Shown here: positions 34,986 through 46,370 of the stretch, piece by piece
Numbering within the stretch: the first letter of the stretch is position 1
Layout: each line of letters opens with the position of its first letter
Source: Cacajao melanocephalus
Taxonomy: Eukaryota > Chordata > Mammalia > Primates > Pitheciidae
Reading direction: 5' to 3'
Assembly: GCA_963573385.1 (NCBI GenBank)
Contig: CAUYLG010076728.1
Coordinates: forward strand, 1-64,000
DNA: 64,000 nt
Notes under the pieces: generated by a model
The model's input: the letters and a program-made list of their open reading frames with translations, nothing else
What the model was told of the DNA's origin: nothing
Databases searched by the model: none
Translations under genes and position numbers: made by a program

Positions 34986-35469
34986 TCATGGGTATAGAGG
35001 TGTGTGTGTGGTGGGGGCAGCGGTGTGCATGTGAGTAAACAAATTAATTAATCTCAGGTGCCTGAAAAGCATTAAAGTAGAAACAGAACAAGAGGACTTG
35101 GAGGTTGAGGATGGAGAGTAAAGGAGAAGATTCACCAGGTTCTCTTGAATTGAAGTAGATTGTAGTCAGCAATGAGCTGGTCCTCTAATCTCAAACTCTA
35201 ATGCTTGGCCACAAATGTGTCATAATCAAAGGGTAGACATGGAAATGGAGCAGAGTTGAGACCTCTCTTTCAACAATCAGTTAAATTCACCAGGAAATCC
35301 CTGAATAAGCTTTAGTTAATTTTGTTTTCTTAAATGAAAGAAGAAAACTATACCATGTCTGGCATGGAAGCAGACTTCCAGAAAAAAAAAAAAAACAGGG
35401 GCAACGTAGAAAGAAAATCGAAAAACATATTTTGCCTGAGAACAAATGGTAAAAACTATGGTTCTTTAA
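34986..35469. other. Unassigned sequence
   Basis: Short GT run at about 35,002-35,012. Otherwise nothing recognised. Confidence 0.4.
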
Positions 35470-35620
35470 CTGGCTTAGTGTCATGGAAAAGGCACTAATC
35501 AGGACATCAGGGATCTAGGTTTGCTTCTGCTATTAATTCACTTTGTAATAAGAAGAAAATGATGCCAACTCTCTGTGCTGCAGTTTTTCTTATAAAGATG
35601 TGACTGTATCAGAGATAGAA
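35470..35620 (+). mobile_element. MIR: MIR, sense
   Basis: cttagtgtcatggaaaaggc, ctaggtttgcttctgctatt and ctctctgtgctgcagttttt follow the MIR order. Confidence 0.65.
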
Positions 35621-36389
35621 AACATACTCAGTGTACATGCCACCACCATACTTATTCAGACCAGTGAGAGAGATCAATAATCACTCATAGCAATCTTTTC
35701 TGTTAACATCTAGATGTGTCCTCGGAATCCATCTCAACACGGTGCTTTCAATAATCACTACCAAATTTACAGAGTTGGTCCTCAAAATTAAACCTATCTA
35801 ATCTTCAGGACTAAACCCCCAGTTCCCAACCTATGGGCTGCAGACTGCTGAGAGACAATGAGTTTACTACAACATGTTTTTCAAGGCATGCTCTCCAAGC
35901 CTTGTCTTTAATATCAACAAAGTGCTATCTTATTTGTGTCCTCATTCCCAAAAGATGCTGGGAATATCTGGCCTAGGGGATTTCAAACTCCTCCTCTGCT
36001 CTATTGTTTTCCCTTTCTTCTACCCAATTCCCTTCTACCTTGTTCCTTCTACTCAAGATCTTCTAACACTAACACAGACTCTTTAATCAGAAAGGAATTT
36101 CCTCTTCCTCTGTGAAAAGGGAAAGAACCAGGCAACATATGATATCAAATGAGTCACAATAATCATCATTGCTTTGTCCTTGAGATGAGCTGTGACCGAC
36201 TTGAGGGTCATCTGCCAAAACTGGCTCTGGGCATCACTTCCATATTTCAGGTCAGAATGCCAGGTTTCTTTCTTCCATGTCATTTCTCAGACCTTCTTAA
36301 ATATTTAATTTCATCTTAGCTTCGAGTTTTGTTTCTCCTTCAGAGCTTTAGGCAATCAAAGCTTAGCTTGCATCCTAAGACCCAAGGAA
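35621..36389. other. Unassigned sequence
   Basis: No gene or named repeat recognised. Confidence 0.4.
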
Positions 36390-36590
36390 GTATGAAATGT
36401 GAGCTTTGGCACCATCACTTATTATCAAATGGCCTTCAGTAGTTTTCTTTATCTTTTTGAGCTTCAGTTTCCTCATATGTAAAATTGGCTAGTTGTGGTA
36501 ATTAAATAATATATATATAAATTGCCTAGTGCAGAGCCTGCCATATAGTAGATATTCAATAAATGATAACAATAACAATGATAATAGATT
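36390..36590 (+). mobile_element. MIR: MIR, sense
   Basis: ttgagcttcagtttcctcat then atgtaaaattgg, and cctagtgcagagcctgccat then atagtagatattcaataaat: core and 3' end of MIR. Confidence 0.85.
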
Positions 36591-36679
36591 AACCTATTGG
36601 AAATGTGCTGTGATGTCATGTACTCTGTTAAGCAAGTTATAGACAATCTGTTTAATCAAACGTATTTCCTCTTTTTGAT

Positions 36680-37130
36680 AGGTGGCAGAAATGGCCACAA
36701 TTCTTTGCAGCTTATAGATCTCTACTCGTTGATTCTGGACAATAATGTGAGAGAAGCTACCTTGTGTGAGTTATAAGCGTAGGCCTCAACACGCTTTGCA
36801 GACTTTTGCTCTTGCTCCTGGGAGCCTTCCTACCTGCCATATAAACAAGACTGACCTAGCTTACTTGAGAGTGAGAGACAAATGGAGTAAAGACATGCTT
36901 TCCCAGATAAGGCCATCTTAGGCTAACAAGTCCCCAGCCAGCATGGCAGCTGACCACATTTGCCATGAGTAAGCCTCACTGAGATCAAGTGAGTCTGACT
37001 TGGATCAGCATAACTGCCTAACTAATCCCAGTCCAAATTGCTGCCTCACAGAATTTTGAGCTACATAAAGGGCTGTTGTTTAAAACCACTAAGTTTTGTG
37101 ATGGCTTGTAATGAAACAAAAAGTGATACG
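36680..37130 (+). mobile_element. MLT1: MLT1 LTR, sense
   Basis: aagactgacctagcttactt, cccagataaggccatcttag, ccccagccagcatggcagct and gtttaaaaccactaagtttt match MLT1 3' halves. Confidence 0.75.
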
Positions 37131-37134
37131 TGTT

Positions 37135-37500
37135 TCTTCTTCAGCACACAACTAAACTACATTTGTCATATTCCCTTGCTTCTAGATTGGCCATGTGACT
37201 AGTTCTTCCCAGTAAAATGTGAGTGGAAGTGGGCATGTGTCACTTTTGTGCCAAAGTGGTTTAGGAGCAGGTGTTCCTTCTCACTTTCTCTACGTCTGTC
37301 TGTTGACGGGATGCAGAAGTTCTAGCTGAGGACTCTACAATATAGACAGAACCTGGGTCCCTGAATTACCATATGGAGAGGAGCCACTCACCAGACCAGA
37401 ACATCCATTTGGACTTTATGTGATCTAGTAATAAACTTCAATTGTGGGAAGCCAAGAGGTTTGAGGATGTCTATGGTATGGTAGCTGACATTACCTTAAC
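37135..37500 (+). mobile_element. MLT1: Second MLT1-like LTR remnant, adjacent
   Basis: gattggccatgtgactagtt, gtaaaatgtgagtggaagtg and agtaataaacttcaattgtg have the order of a MaLR-type LTR. Diverged. Confidence 0.5.
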
Positions 37501-37625
37501 TAGCATCCCCAATCACTGATGATGAAAATGAGGGAAAGAGAAATTAAGCTAGTAAGAGTTGGAATATAGACCCAGTCTGTGTGATTCATAGCAACTCCAC
37601 ATCCTACCTTCTCAACGTAATCGTT
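37500..37625 (-). mobile_element. MIR: MIR, antisense
   Basis: gatgaaaatgagggaaagag then aaattaagctagtaagagtt and agacccagtctgtgtgattc match the MIR reverse complement. Confidence 0.6.
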
Positions 37626-38014
37626 ATAGCCATTATTATTAAAATTCCTTGAGGCCTTAATTTATTTGAGTGATGAGTGATGATATGACAATGCAATCCC
37701 TTGTCATATCTTGCCTTTCCCTCATTCCTCAAACTCCAAAGACACTGAGGTTGGTGTGGAGGGAGGAATTCATACTGGAGTCTCTCTCTTCAAGGTCCAG
37801 CTGCTCAGCTTATTACAGTCAAAGAGAGTGACCTGAAAACCTTGCACCTACATAACTAACTAATGTGAGGGCTTTCTCCAGAACTCTGGGTCTACCATAC
37901 GCTGATAATATGCATTTTAGTTTTCTCCTTTGGTTCCCATGCCTGTCACTTTATTTCCACTATAGCCTCTCCCAGTATTATAAGGATGAATGAGAAAGAC
38001 ATGTTCGCTTCCTG
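37626..38014. other. Unassigned sequence
   Basis: No gene or repeat recognised. Confidence 0.4.
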
Positions 38015-38228
38015 TGTTTTCATTCAACAGCACCTATATGGCAGGCACTATGCTAGGCTCCAGGGCACAATGACCAAAATAGATAGGATCTCTGCCCTTA
38101 CTGAGCTTATAAGTGAGAAAAAAAGCAAAATGAGTAGATAGGACATTGATATAGGTTTGCTTCTACGTAGATATAAATTCATATCCAGAACGGATGACTG
38201 ATGGTGTATTTGGTGACTATTTTGCAAA
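38015..38228 (-). mobile_element. L2: L2, antisense
   Basis: ttcaacagcacctatatggc, aggcactatgctaggctcca and tctgcccttactgagcttat then aagtgag are the reverse-complement L2 3' region. Confidence 0.8.
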
Positions 38229-38237
38229 CATCTAGGA

Positions 38238-38418
38238 CAGTGGTTGTTCACCTCAGTTTGTATGAGAATCATCCAGAGGCTTCTTAAAATATGTACTATG
38301 AGGCCTCATCCTGAGATTTTCATCTGGAAGATCAGGAGTAGGGGGTCTAGGAATCTGCATTTTTAACAAACTCACTGGGAGATTCTAATGCAGATGATCC
38401 TTTGAGAAACTCTAGCCT
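38238..38418 (+). mobile_element. hAT-Charlie element (MER3/MER5-like)
   Basis: Starts CAGTGGTTGTTCACC and ends TTTGAGAAACTCTAG. Inner gaatcatccagaggcttctt and atctgcatttttaacaaact are typical of MER3/MER5 MITEs. Confidence 0.75.
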
Positions 38419-39164
38419 GTGCTAAGGTGCAGCATTTCCACAGAACTTTGCAGATGTGGTTCCAGAACTCATAGGCATATCTAGGCCAGGCCTCTTCAGC
38501 CAAAGGCTGGGGCACTGATCAGTAACATGATAGTGCATAGAACTGCTAGCAAGGCAGCACCACAGAATGCCCAGAACAGAGAACAAAGAATCCAATGAAA
38601 TCCATTGAGTCTGCATGAAAAGGTAGAGGGAAAGGATAACTATCATCACTGAAGTGACAAATAATGTGCTGAATGTAACTACTTTGCTTGAATTAGGTAG
38701 CAAAAGATTTTCAGGGAAGCAGATTGTGGGGATACATTAAAATAGCATAACAGATTTGAAACACTTTGGGAGAAACTCAGATTTTTTTCTTACCTTAAAT
38801 CCAATATTCATTGAAAAGAAGAATTCATATCCAAAACAAGCAGTCCTAAATTGTTTCAAAAACAACTACCAGTTACAGCTGTGTCCCTGGTCAAAGCCCA
38901 GTTTGGGGAGCAGATTGCTGTCTTTTAATAAGAGATTTAGTACCTAAGGACAGAACAAGTACAAGTGGTTAGAAATTACAGGGAGGCAGAGTTCAGCTTG
39001 CTGTGAGGAAGAACTTTCAAATAATGTAAAAATGTAACAGGCGTCCTTTGAGGTAGCAAACTGTCTGTTACTTGAAGAATTTAAGCCAAGCCTAGATGCA
39101 CTTGTGTGTATTTACCAAACTTTCTTTGAATCTAGTGATTTTAAGAAAACCCACAAGATTAAGA
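38419..39164. other. Unassigned sequence
   Basis: Minus-strand open frame of 93 codons (38,422-38,703) without recognisable homology; nothing else. Confidence 0.4.
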
Positions 39165-39370
39165 CCCAGTCCTTGGCCTCAGGACTGGGCCATTCTAGTG
39201 GGAAAGATGGACAAGTAAACCCACAATTATAATATAGCACAATGAGACCATGACTATAGTATATCTGGCTAGTGCAAGAGTCCAAGAGAGGAGGTTCTGG
39301 ATCACGTGAAAAGGTCAGAGAAGGATTTCTAGTAGAAGTGACATGAGATCTGAATGCTAAGCCAATACAC
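39165..39370 (-). mobile_element. L2: L2, antisense
   Basis: cttggcctcaggactgggcc, agtaaacccacaattataat and gagaaggatttctagtagaa fit the L2 body. Confidence 0.6.
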
Positions 39371-39394
39371 TGTTAATAAATAGTATTAAGGGAA

Positions 39395-39590
39395 GTGGGG
39401 GATGTTATTGTTTAATGGTTACAGAGTTTCTGTTAGGGATTATGGAAAAGTTCTAGAAACAGATAGTGGTGACAGTTGCACAACACTGTGAATTTACTTA
39501 ATGCCACTGAATTGTGTACTTCAAAATAGCTGAGACAGTAAATGTTGTGTTATACCTATTTACCACAATAAGTATTTTTTTAATCTTAAA
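39395..39590 (+). mobile_element. L1M: L1M 3' end, sense
   Basis: ttaatggttacagagtttct, gttgcacaacactgtgaatt, aatgccactgaattgtgtac and ttaccacaataagta are the L1M 3' UTR. Confidence 0.85.
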
Positions 39591-39599
39591 AATACTTGA

Positions 39600-41396
39600 A
39601 GAACAAAAAAATCGATGGAATAATTGAAAAACAGACAACTCACAAAGAAGTTCTAAAAATGGCCCTTAAACATAAGAAAAATGTTCAAAGTCACTCACAT
39701 AATTTCAGAAATACAAAATAAAGCAACACTAAGATGCCATTTCCTACCTGTCAGGTTGGTAAAACTTTAAAAGTGTAACAACAATCTGTGTTGTCAAGGC
39801 TGTGGGCAACAGGCACTCTCATACTTTATTGGTGGGCATGCAAACTTGTACAGTCCTTTTGAAGGGACATTTAACAATATGTACAGAATTGCATATGCAA
39901 GTTACCTTTTGATCCAGCAATATTTCTTCTGATATATTTCCATCAAACAATACAAAAATACACATGCAATACGGTTATTTATTGTGGCATCATTTGTAAC
40001 CGTACAATATTGGAAACAACCAAATGCTGATACATAGGAGAGTGGCTGAATAAATAAATGGAGCATTTACATGAGGGAGTACTATACAAATATAAAAAAG
40101 GAATGAGGAAGCTGATGAGTGAGCTCCAAGACGTAATGGTGAGTGAAGCAAAAAACATGGGAAAGTACAAAAGCGTAGCATGCTACCCTTCATGTAAGAA
40201 AGAAGAGGATATAAAAAAATACATGTATCTGCCCAATTGTGCGAAGAAATACAGAAAGGATAAACCAGAAACTGAAGAGATTGGGTAATGAAACGAGGTG
40301 AGTGGGAAGACAGCGGGAAAAAAATGAGGGAATGGGGAATATGTAATAGATACGAAAGTGACACTTGCATGTGTATACATTTTTGGTTAGTTCTGGCTTT
40401 TAGAACTATGTTAATGCTTTGCATATCCTAAGAAAATTAAAACTAATATGTGAGGAGAGTTCAAAATGGAATACAATCAGTAACACATAAGTCTAACTGT
40501 ATTGCAAGTGAACAATATAACCAAACTGAGGGGAAAAGAACTAACCTAAGTAACTCTGTTTAGCAAGATTGGTTGTATACTGTAATGTTAAAGACAGCAA
40601 ACAGTATATGTTGTTCTCCAGTTACAAAATTGTTTTTCACAGGGATTTAGATGAGCAATTCTGAAACTGCTCTATGTGTATAGTAGGGCTTATCAAATAA
40701 CTGAATTTATCATGAATAATGAGAACTCAGTTTCTCACTGTTACCAAAAGGAACTACAAATAAAGACAAGGGATAAAAGGAACCCTGTAGTGCTGTGTTG
40801 AAGGAAATATCAGTATGAACTTGTAGTTTTAAACATATGTACATATGAAGAGGTATAGAAATAAATATAAGTGTGTGTTATACATGTGTGAACATATATG
40901 CATATATTCCCTAACTGTTTACTGAGAACATGAGGAAGTAATGGCACCCTAGTAGCAATGAGCACACCTGGTGCTCACATCTTGATTTCAAAATACAATT
41001 GCCCACAAAAGAAACCAGGTCTCCTTAGAGAAATGATGATCTCAGGGCAGGGGCAGGGAAAATACAAGATAATCCTGAAACATCTTATGGTGCCAGAAAG
41101 TATGGAAGTGCTCAAAAAATGATGAGAACATGTCGAAAGGACATGGAGCTAACCTGAAGGAGCTCCCAGTGGCAAAATCTGGAACAATTTGAACAAGAAA
41201 ATAATAATAGTAACAGTTTATAACCCACAAGAAAAAAATCTATACTAATATAAATAAATAAATGGAGATTTAAGGAGCAGCTCTTTCTTACGGTATAATT
41301 CTAATTCATACATATAGAAGAAATGATGGAAATTGAAAGACATCATCATTTGGCAAAGGCCTCAGTAATAGTTGTTACAGGCGAGAGTTATTGATG
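39600..41396 (+). mobile_element. L1M: Ancient L1M (ORF2 C-terminus + long 3' UTR), left of MLT1
   Basis: ORF2 end wording: ggcccttaaacataagaaaa, tgtgggcaacaggcactctc, ttttgatccagcaatatttc and tattggaaacaaccaaatgc; then a long 3' UTR. The element continues after the MLT1 at 41,780. Confidence 0.85.
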
Positions 41397-41779
41397 TGTG
41401 CTGTTGGACGGGATGGTGCCCCCTCCATTCCTATGTTGAAGCCCTAACCTTGAATGTGACTATATTTGGAGATAGGGCCATTAAACAAGTAATTAAGGTT
41501 AAGTGAGGCCATAGGAATGGGCTCTAGTCCGATATGACTGCTGTCCTCATAAGAAGAGGAAGACACACCAGGGATACACTCAGAGAAAAGGCCATTTGAG
41601 GATACAGTGAGAAGGTGATCATCTGCAAGCAAAGAGGAGAGGCCTTGAGAGAAACCAATCCAGCTGACACATTGTTCTAGGACTTCCAACCTCCAGAACT
41701 GTGTTTTCTGTTCTTTTTCTGTTGTTTAAGCCACCCAATCAACAATATGTTGTTATGGTGGCCCTAGCCAACCAATACA
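41397..41779 (+). mobile_element. MLT1: MLT1-type solo LTR inserted in L1M
   Basis: cctatgttgaagccctaacc, gtgactatatttggagatag, gtcctcataagaagaggaag, cttccaacctccagaactgt and the end cctagccaaccaatacat. The L1M sequence is interrupted and resumes after it. Confidence 0.88.
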
Positions 41780-42440
41780 TATCTAAAATTAGTGGGCCAA
41801 AGTATGATTAGAAAGAAGATATTTACATAGTCTCAAAGCCTCTCCTCACAAGATGCTTTCTAGTTACAAAGCTTAAAATAATAACTTTAAAGTAGTAGAA
41901 AAACCTTGTAGACACCACCTCAACCAATGATTAAAGTTAACATCACTAGTAATAAGACATATTGACATCATGAACCACTGATAGGATAGCTTAAGACAGA
42001 CACAATATCATTTCTGTGATATTCCTGCCAAAACTGCATCATCTCAATATAATTATAAGAAAATATTAAAGAAGCCCAAATGGAAGGACATTATATAAAA
42101 CAACTGACCAATATTCTTCAAAAGTGCAAAGGTAGTAGAAGGCAAGGAAAAATTGAGGAACTATCACAGCTTAAAGAGACTAAGGAGACATGGTAACTAA
42201 ATGCAATATGCGATTCTGAATTGGATCGTGAACCAGAAAAATACATTAGTGACAGAACTGGCAAAATCCATATAAGGCCTACAGATTAATTTATGGTATT
42301 TTATCAATTTTAATTTCCTGATTTCAGTGTTGTACTCTGATTATGAAGGATGTAACAGTAGTGGAACCTCAGTTGAAAGCATATGGGAAATCCATACTAT
42401 TTTTGCAATTTATCTGTAAGTCTAAAATGACTTCAATATA
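41780..42440 (+). mobile_element. L1M: L1M 3' UTR, right of MLT1
   Basis: aattggatcgtgaaccagaa, tttaatttcctgatttcagt, tgtactctgattatgaagga and aatttatctgtaagtctaaa are the L1M terminal wording. It is cut by an antisense Alu at its A-tail. Confidence 0.85.
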
Positions 42441-42735
42441 ATTTTTTTTCCCTTTTCTCGAGATGGAGTCTCACTCTGTCACCCAGTCTGGAGTGCAGTC
42501 GCGTGATCTCGGCTCACGGCAACCTCCATCTCTCCCAGGTTCAAGCAATTCTGCCTCAGCCTCCCAAGTAGGTGGGATTACAGGTGCAAGCCACCATGCC
42601 CGGCTATTTTTTTATTTTTAGTAGAGACGGTTTCACCACGTTGGCCAGGCTGTTGTCAAACTCTTGACTTCGTGATCCACCCACCTCGGCCTCCCAAAGT
42701 GCTGAGATTACAGGCATGAGCCACCACGCCCAGCC
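42441..42735 (-). mobile_element. Alu: Alu, antisense
   Basis: T-run, gatggagtctcactctgtca to ccaccacgcccagcc. Flanked by CAATATAATTTT (about 42,434) and CAATATAAAATTTT (42,736), i.e. inserted in the L1M A-rich tail. Confidence 0.96.
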
Positions 42736-42785
42736 CAATATAAAATTTTTAAAGAAAACAATATTGAGTAAAAAATCTATGTGCA

Positions 42786-43073
42786 AGGCTGGGTCTGCTG
42801 GCTCGTGCCTGTAATCCCACCACTTTGGGAGGCTGAGACGGGAGGATTGCTTGAGCTCAGTTCAAGACAAACCTGGGCAACACAGTGAGACCCCATCTTT
42901 ACAATATTTAAAGTAAAATTAGCCAGGCATGCTGGTATGCACCTGTAGTCCCAGCTACTCAGGAGGCTGAGGTGGGAGGATCGCTTGAGCCTGGGAGGTA
43001 GAGGCTGCATAGAGCTATGATTGTACCACTGCACTCCAGCCTGGGCAACAGAGCAAGACCCTGTCTGAAAAAA
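42786..43073 (+). mobile_element. AluJ: Alu (AluJ-like), sense
   Basis: ggctgggtctgctggctcgt to agcaagaccctgtctgaaaa. J-type wording in both arms (gaggctgcatagagctatga). Confidence 0.95.
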
Positions 43074-43137
43074 AATCCAGGTACGTAACATTACATTATG
43101 ATCTCATTTACATAGTCTTCTAAAATACACACAAGCA

Positions 43138-43445
43138 GGCCAGGCACAGTGGCTTATGCCTGTAATCCCAGCACTTTGGGAGGCCAAGGCAAGCAGATCA
43201 CTTGAGGTCAGGCATTCGAGACTAGCCTGGCCAACATGGCAAAACCCCGTCTCTACTAAAAATACAAAAATTAGCTGGGCATGCTGGTGGGTGCCTGTAA
43301 TCCCAGCTACTCAGGAGGCTGAGGCAGGAGAACTGCTTGAACCCAGGAGGTAGAGGCTACAGTGAGCCGAGATCACACCACTGCACTGCAGCCTAGGTAA
43401 CAGAGCAAGACTCTGTCTCAAAAAATACAAAAACTAAAACTAAAT
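43138..43445 (+). mobile_element. AluS: Alu (AluS-like), sense
   Basis: ggccaggcacagtggcttat to gactctgtctcaaaaaatac plus an A-rich tail. Flanking AAAATACACACA occurs before (about 43,122) and after (43,446), as a TSD. Confidence 0.96.
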
Positions 43446-43518
43446 AAAATACACACAGACAATAAAATGCATTTTTCATAGATACACATGTACTAAAAGT
43501 ATACAAACATGGGCTAGA

Positions 43519-43580
43519 CAGTGGTTAGTTCTCAGTCTTCGCTGCACATTAGGATCACCTGGGGAGCTTTAAGAACTGCT
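43519..43580 (+). mobile_element. MER20-like hAT, left half
   Basis: CAGTGGTTAGTTCTCAGTC then gctgcacattaggatcacct and ggggagcttt. Separated from its other half by about 215 bp. Confidence 0.7.
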
Positions 43581-43799
43581 GATGTGGGAAAAGAGGGCAA
43601 GTCTCAGTTCTTCCCTTTGTCACTCTAGTGATCCCTAGTTTCAAGAATTAAAACTACATATCTATATCTACATTAAATAAGGGGTGAAAAACATACACAA
43701 ACATATTCTTAAGAATCTGTAAAAATCATACTGAAGAAGATAATAAAAATCACTTTGATTTAGAAAAAAACTAACTGATGCTTGAGTTCTCTCCTTCCT
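43581..43799. other. Foreign segment between MER20-like halves
   Basis: About 215 bp of AT-rich sequence, L1-like in feel, that does not belong to a MER20-length element. Identity unknown. Confidence 0.4.
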
Positions 43800-43902
43800 A
43801 AAGAGATTCTGATTTTATTTTTCTGCCATGTGGTCCAGAAACCAGGGATTTTCAATAGACTCCCAGGTAATCCTGATATGCAGCCAGGGTTGAGAACCAC
43901 CG
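43800..43902 (+). mobile_element. MER20-like hAT, right half
   Basis: agattctgattttatttttc, gactcccaggtaatcctgat and the terminus gggttgagaaccaccg. Confidence 0.7.
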
Positions 43903-44607
43903 GGCCTGAAGGAGACATACAAAATCTGTGATAGTGATTGCCTATGGGGCAATGAGGGAGAAGTGTGAGATTAGCAAGAGGAGTCTTCAACTTCACTTCA
44001 AGTCTAAAGCAAAAATGACCAAATGTTAAGGTTCATCATTTTGGAAGGTGAGACCACAGGTATTTATTACACTCTTCTCCATCTTTCCAGTATTTATTTA
44101 AATTTATAACATTTTTAAAAAGACTGAAAATAAGCATACTTATGAACATATAAGAGTGCCACTTTAATGAAAGTAAATTATAATCAAGAAACATTGTTAA
44201 TTTGGTTTTGCAGAAAAAAAGGAATAAGGACATAAAGAAACCACAGGCTTCAGATGTGTGGCTGTTGAAGCCCCATTGGGAGCCCCATCAATAATTTTAG
44301 TGTCATCTCCAGCCCTCCCGCTTGCAGGAGAAACATATTAGTCTTCGCTCCAGTTTACCCTTGATTAATTTCTGGAAATGCTACAATTTAGCAGTTCAAT
44401 AAAGTAGGAAATAATTAGCTCAATGGTAATAACAAGAATGCTCTTTATAAACAAATTATTTTTAAAAGATAAGTGCTTGCAATTTTTAAAAATAATCCTG
44501 GACAGGCTATTATTCAACCTGTTTGCACACTTTTAGCCGTCCTGGTTGTCTTCAGCCTGATTAGTGGGGTTCCATGATGCACCAGGTGATAAGTACTTGC
44601 ATATCCA
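43903..44607. other. Unassigned sequence
   Basis: 43,905-44,120 may be an L1M 3' remnant (aggtatttattacactcttc). The rest is unrecognised. Confidence 0.4.
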
Positions 44608-44730
44608 GCTGGGCACTGTAGCGCACACCTGTAGTTCCAGCTATTCGGGAGGCTGAGGTAGGCGGATTGCTTGAGCCAAGGAGTTCAAGGCCAGCTTAGA
44701 CAAAATAGTGAGACCTTGTCTCTAAGAAAA
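44608..44730 (+). mobile_element. FLAM: Free Alu monomer (FLAM-like), sense
   Basis: A single Alu arm of about 120 bp (gctgggcactgtagcgcaca to gagaccttgtctcta) with a short A/T tail and no second arm. This fits a fossil monomer, or a truncated Alu as the alternative. Confidence 0.75.
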
Positions 44731-45044
44731 ATTTTTAATATTTTAATATCCACCTTGTTCTTGCTGATCAGTTTGCACTGATCTATCCCCTCTGTCTCAT
44801 GTTGCTCTCTACTGGGAACACTAGCCCACCACAGCAAGAATTCCACTAAGGGTACATTCTTGTGGCCAGGGAATGGAGCAAGGCTGATTGTCTCTCAGAG
44901 GGGATCAGGTCCATGGCCATCAGGAGAGTTCATACAACCAAATATAGATAGCATGCTCCAACAAACAGGATATCAGTTAATGGAAAAAAGGGTGCTTGAT
45001 GGGAAGGGCTGGGCAGGCAAAACTCAGTGCTAGTGGGAAAAAAA

Positions 45045-45115
45045 GAACTCTGGACTGAGGATAGAAAATGAGTTCTAGTTCTACCTCTGCAAAAGTGGCT
45101 ATGATATTGTTTGTT
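45045..45115 (+). mobile_element. MIR: MIR fragment
   Basis: aactctggactgaggataga, then gagttctagttctacctctg: MIR 5' half. Confidence 0.5.
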
Positions 45116-45120
45116 TTTAC

Positions 45121-45167
45121 TCCTTCCCTTATTGTTGCCCACCTTCCCTCCCTTTCCCTTTTTTTAG
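45121..45167 (+). repeat. 47-bp pyrimidine block, direct repeat copy 1
   Basis: tccttcccttattgttgccc onward. A similar block (about 80% alike by eye) recurs at 45,911-45,957. Confidence 0.7.
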
Positions 45168-45333
45168 ATTTCAGTCACCAAACATTTATTTATCCAAATG
45201 AAAGTGCAAGTGTTTTTGAAAATAATTTGATTATCTGACACTATCAACAATTGCACTCTCCTGAGTGACAATTCAGGAGAAAACCTCTGCTCCATAAGAA
45301 TGGGAAAAAGAAAACTTCAAGAAATGGTTGTTT

Positions 45334-45670
<337 letters not shown>

Positions 45671-45714
45671 TAGCACATATTAATTTAGCTGGCAGCTCCT
45701 TCTGCACCCCATTC

Positions 45715-45875
45715 TACCTGTTCAGTGCCTTTATTATCATGTTGATTGGTGGTTAATTTCTGATACACCTATCTTTCCACCAGACTATGGGTTTCTCAAA
45801 GGCAGAAATCTCATCTTGTTCATCTGTATATCTCCAATGTCTAGACCCCAGTAAGCACTCAGTTTTTAAAATTGA
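45715..45875 (+). mobile_element. L2: L2, sense
   Basis: ttctcaaaggcagaaatctc then atcttgttcatctgtatatc and ccccagtaagcactcagttt: L2 3' region. Confidence 0.8.
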
Positions 45876-45910
45876 AACTAAAAAGGGATAAATTAGTATG
45901 ACATCTTTAT

Positions 45911-45957
45911 TCTTTCCCTTATTGTCACCCACTTCCCCTACCCCTCCCTTTCTTTAG
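45911..45957 (+). repeat. 47-bp pyrimidine block, direct repeat copy 2
   Basis: tctttcccttattgtcaccc onward; partner of 45,121-45,167. Confidence 0.7.
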
Positions 45958-45989
45958 AAGGGAGACAAATTCTTTAGCTTTCTTTCTAG

Positions 45990-46370
45990 CTCAGTGTAGT
46001 GGATGCTGTGACATGCCACCCTGATCTTCCCTTCAGGATTGAACTACTCATTCCCACAGCTGCCTGGAGTGTTGGTGGCTGAGCATTTTTCCCTTGGTGG
46101 AAATATCTTCCTTGTCAAAGGTGTGCCCATTTACTGGAGATGCCCTCATCTGATGACGGATCAATGCTTCAGAGCTCTCCACAGGATCAACAGAGCCCTG
46201 TATTGCAACTTCAATGTAGCTCAAATTCTCCCTTCCTAATCCTGCTACTTTCTTCTCTTTCACAGGTGTTGATCCTGAGAGCACCCCTAATAAACTCTCT
46301 GCACACGAATCTCTCCATCAGAATCTGCATCCTGGGAAACACAGCAGGCGCAACTCTGTAGCCTCTATTT
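45990..46370 (+). mobile_element. Probable old LTR or dispersed repeat, family unknown
   Basis: gtgtagtggatgctgtgaca onward, ggtgtgcccatttactggag, ttcacaggtgttgatcctga, then a polyadenylation-like ccctaataaactctctgcac. I recall this wording from an interspersed repeat but cannot name it. Confidence 0.45.
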
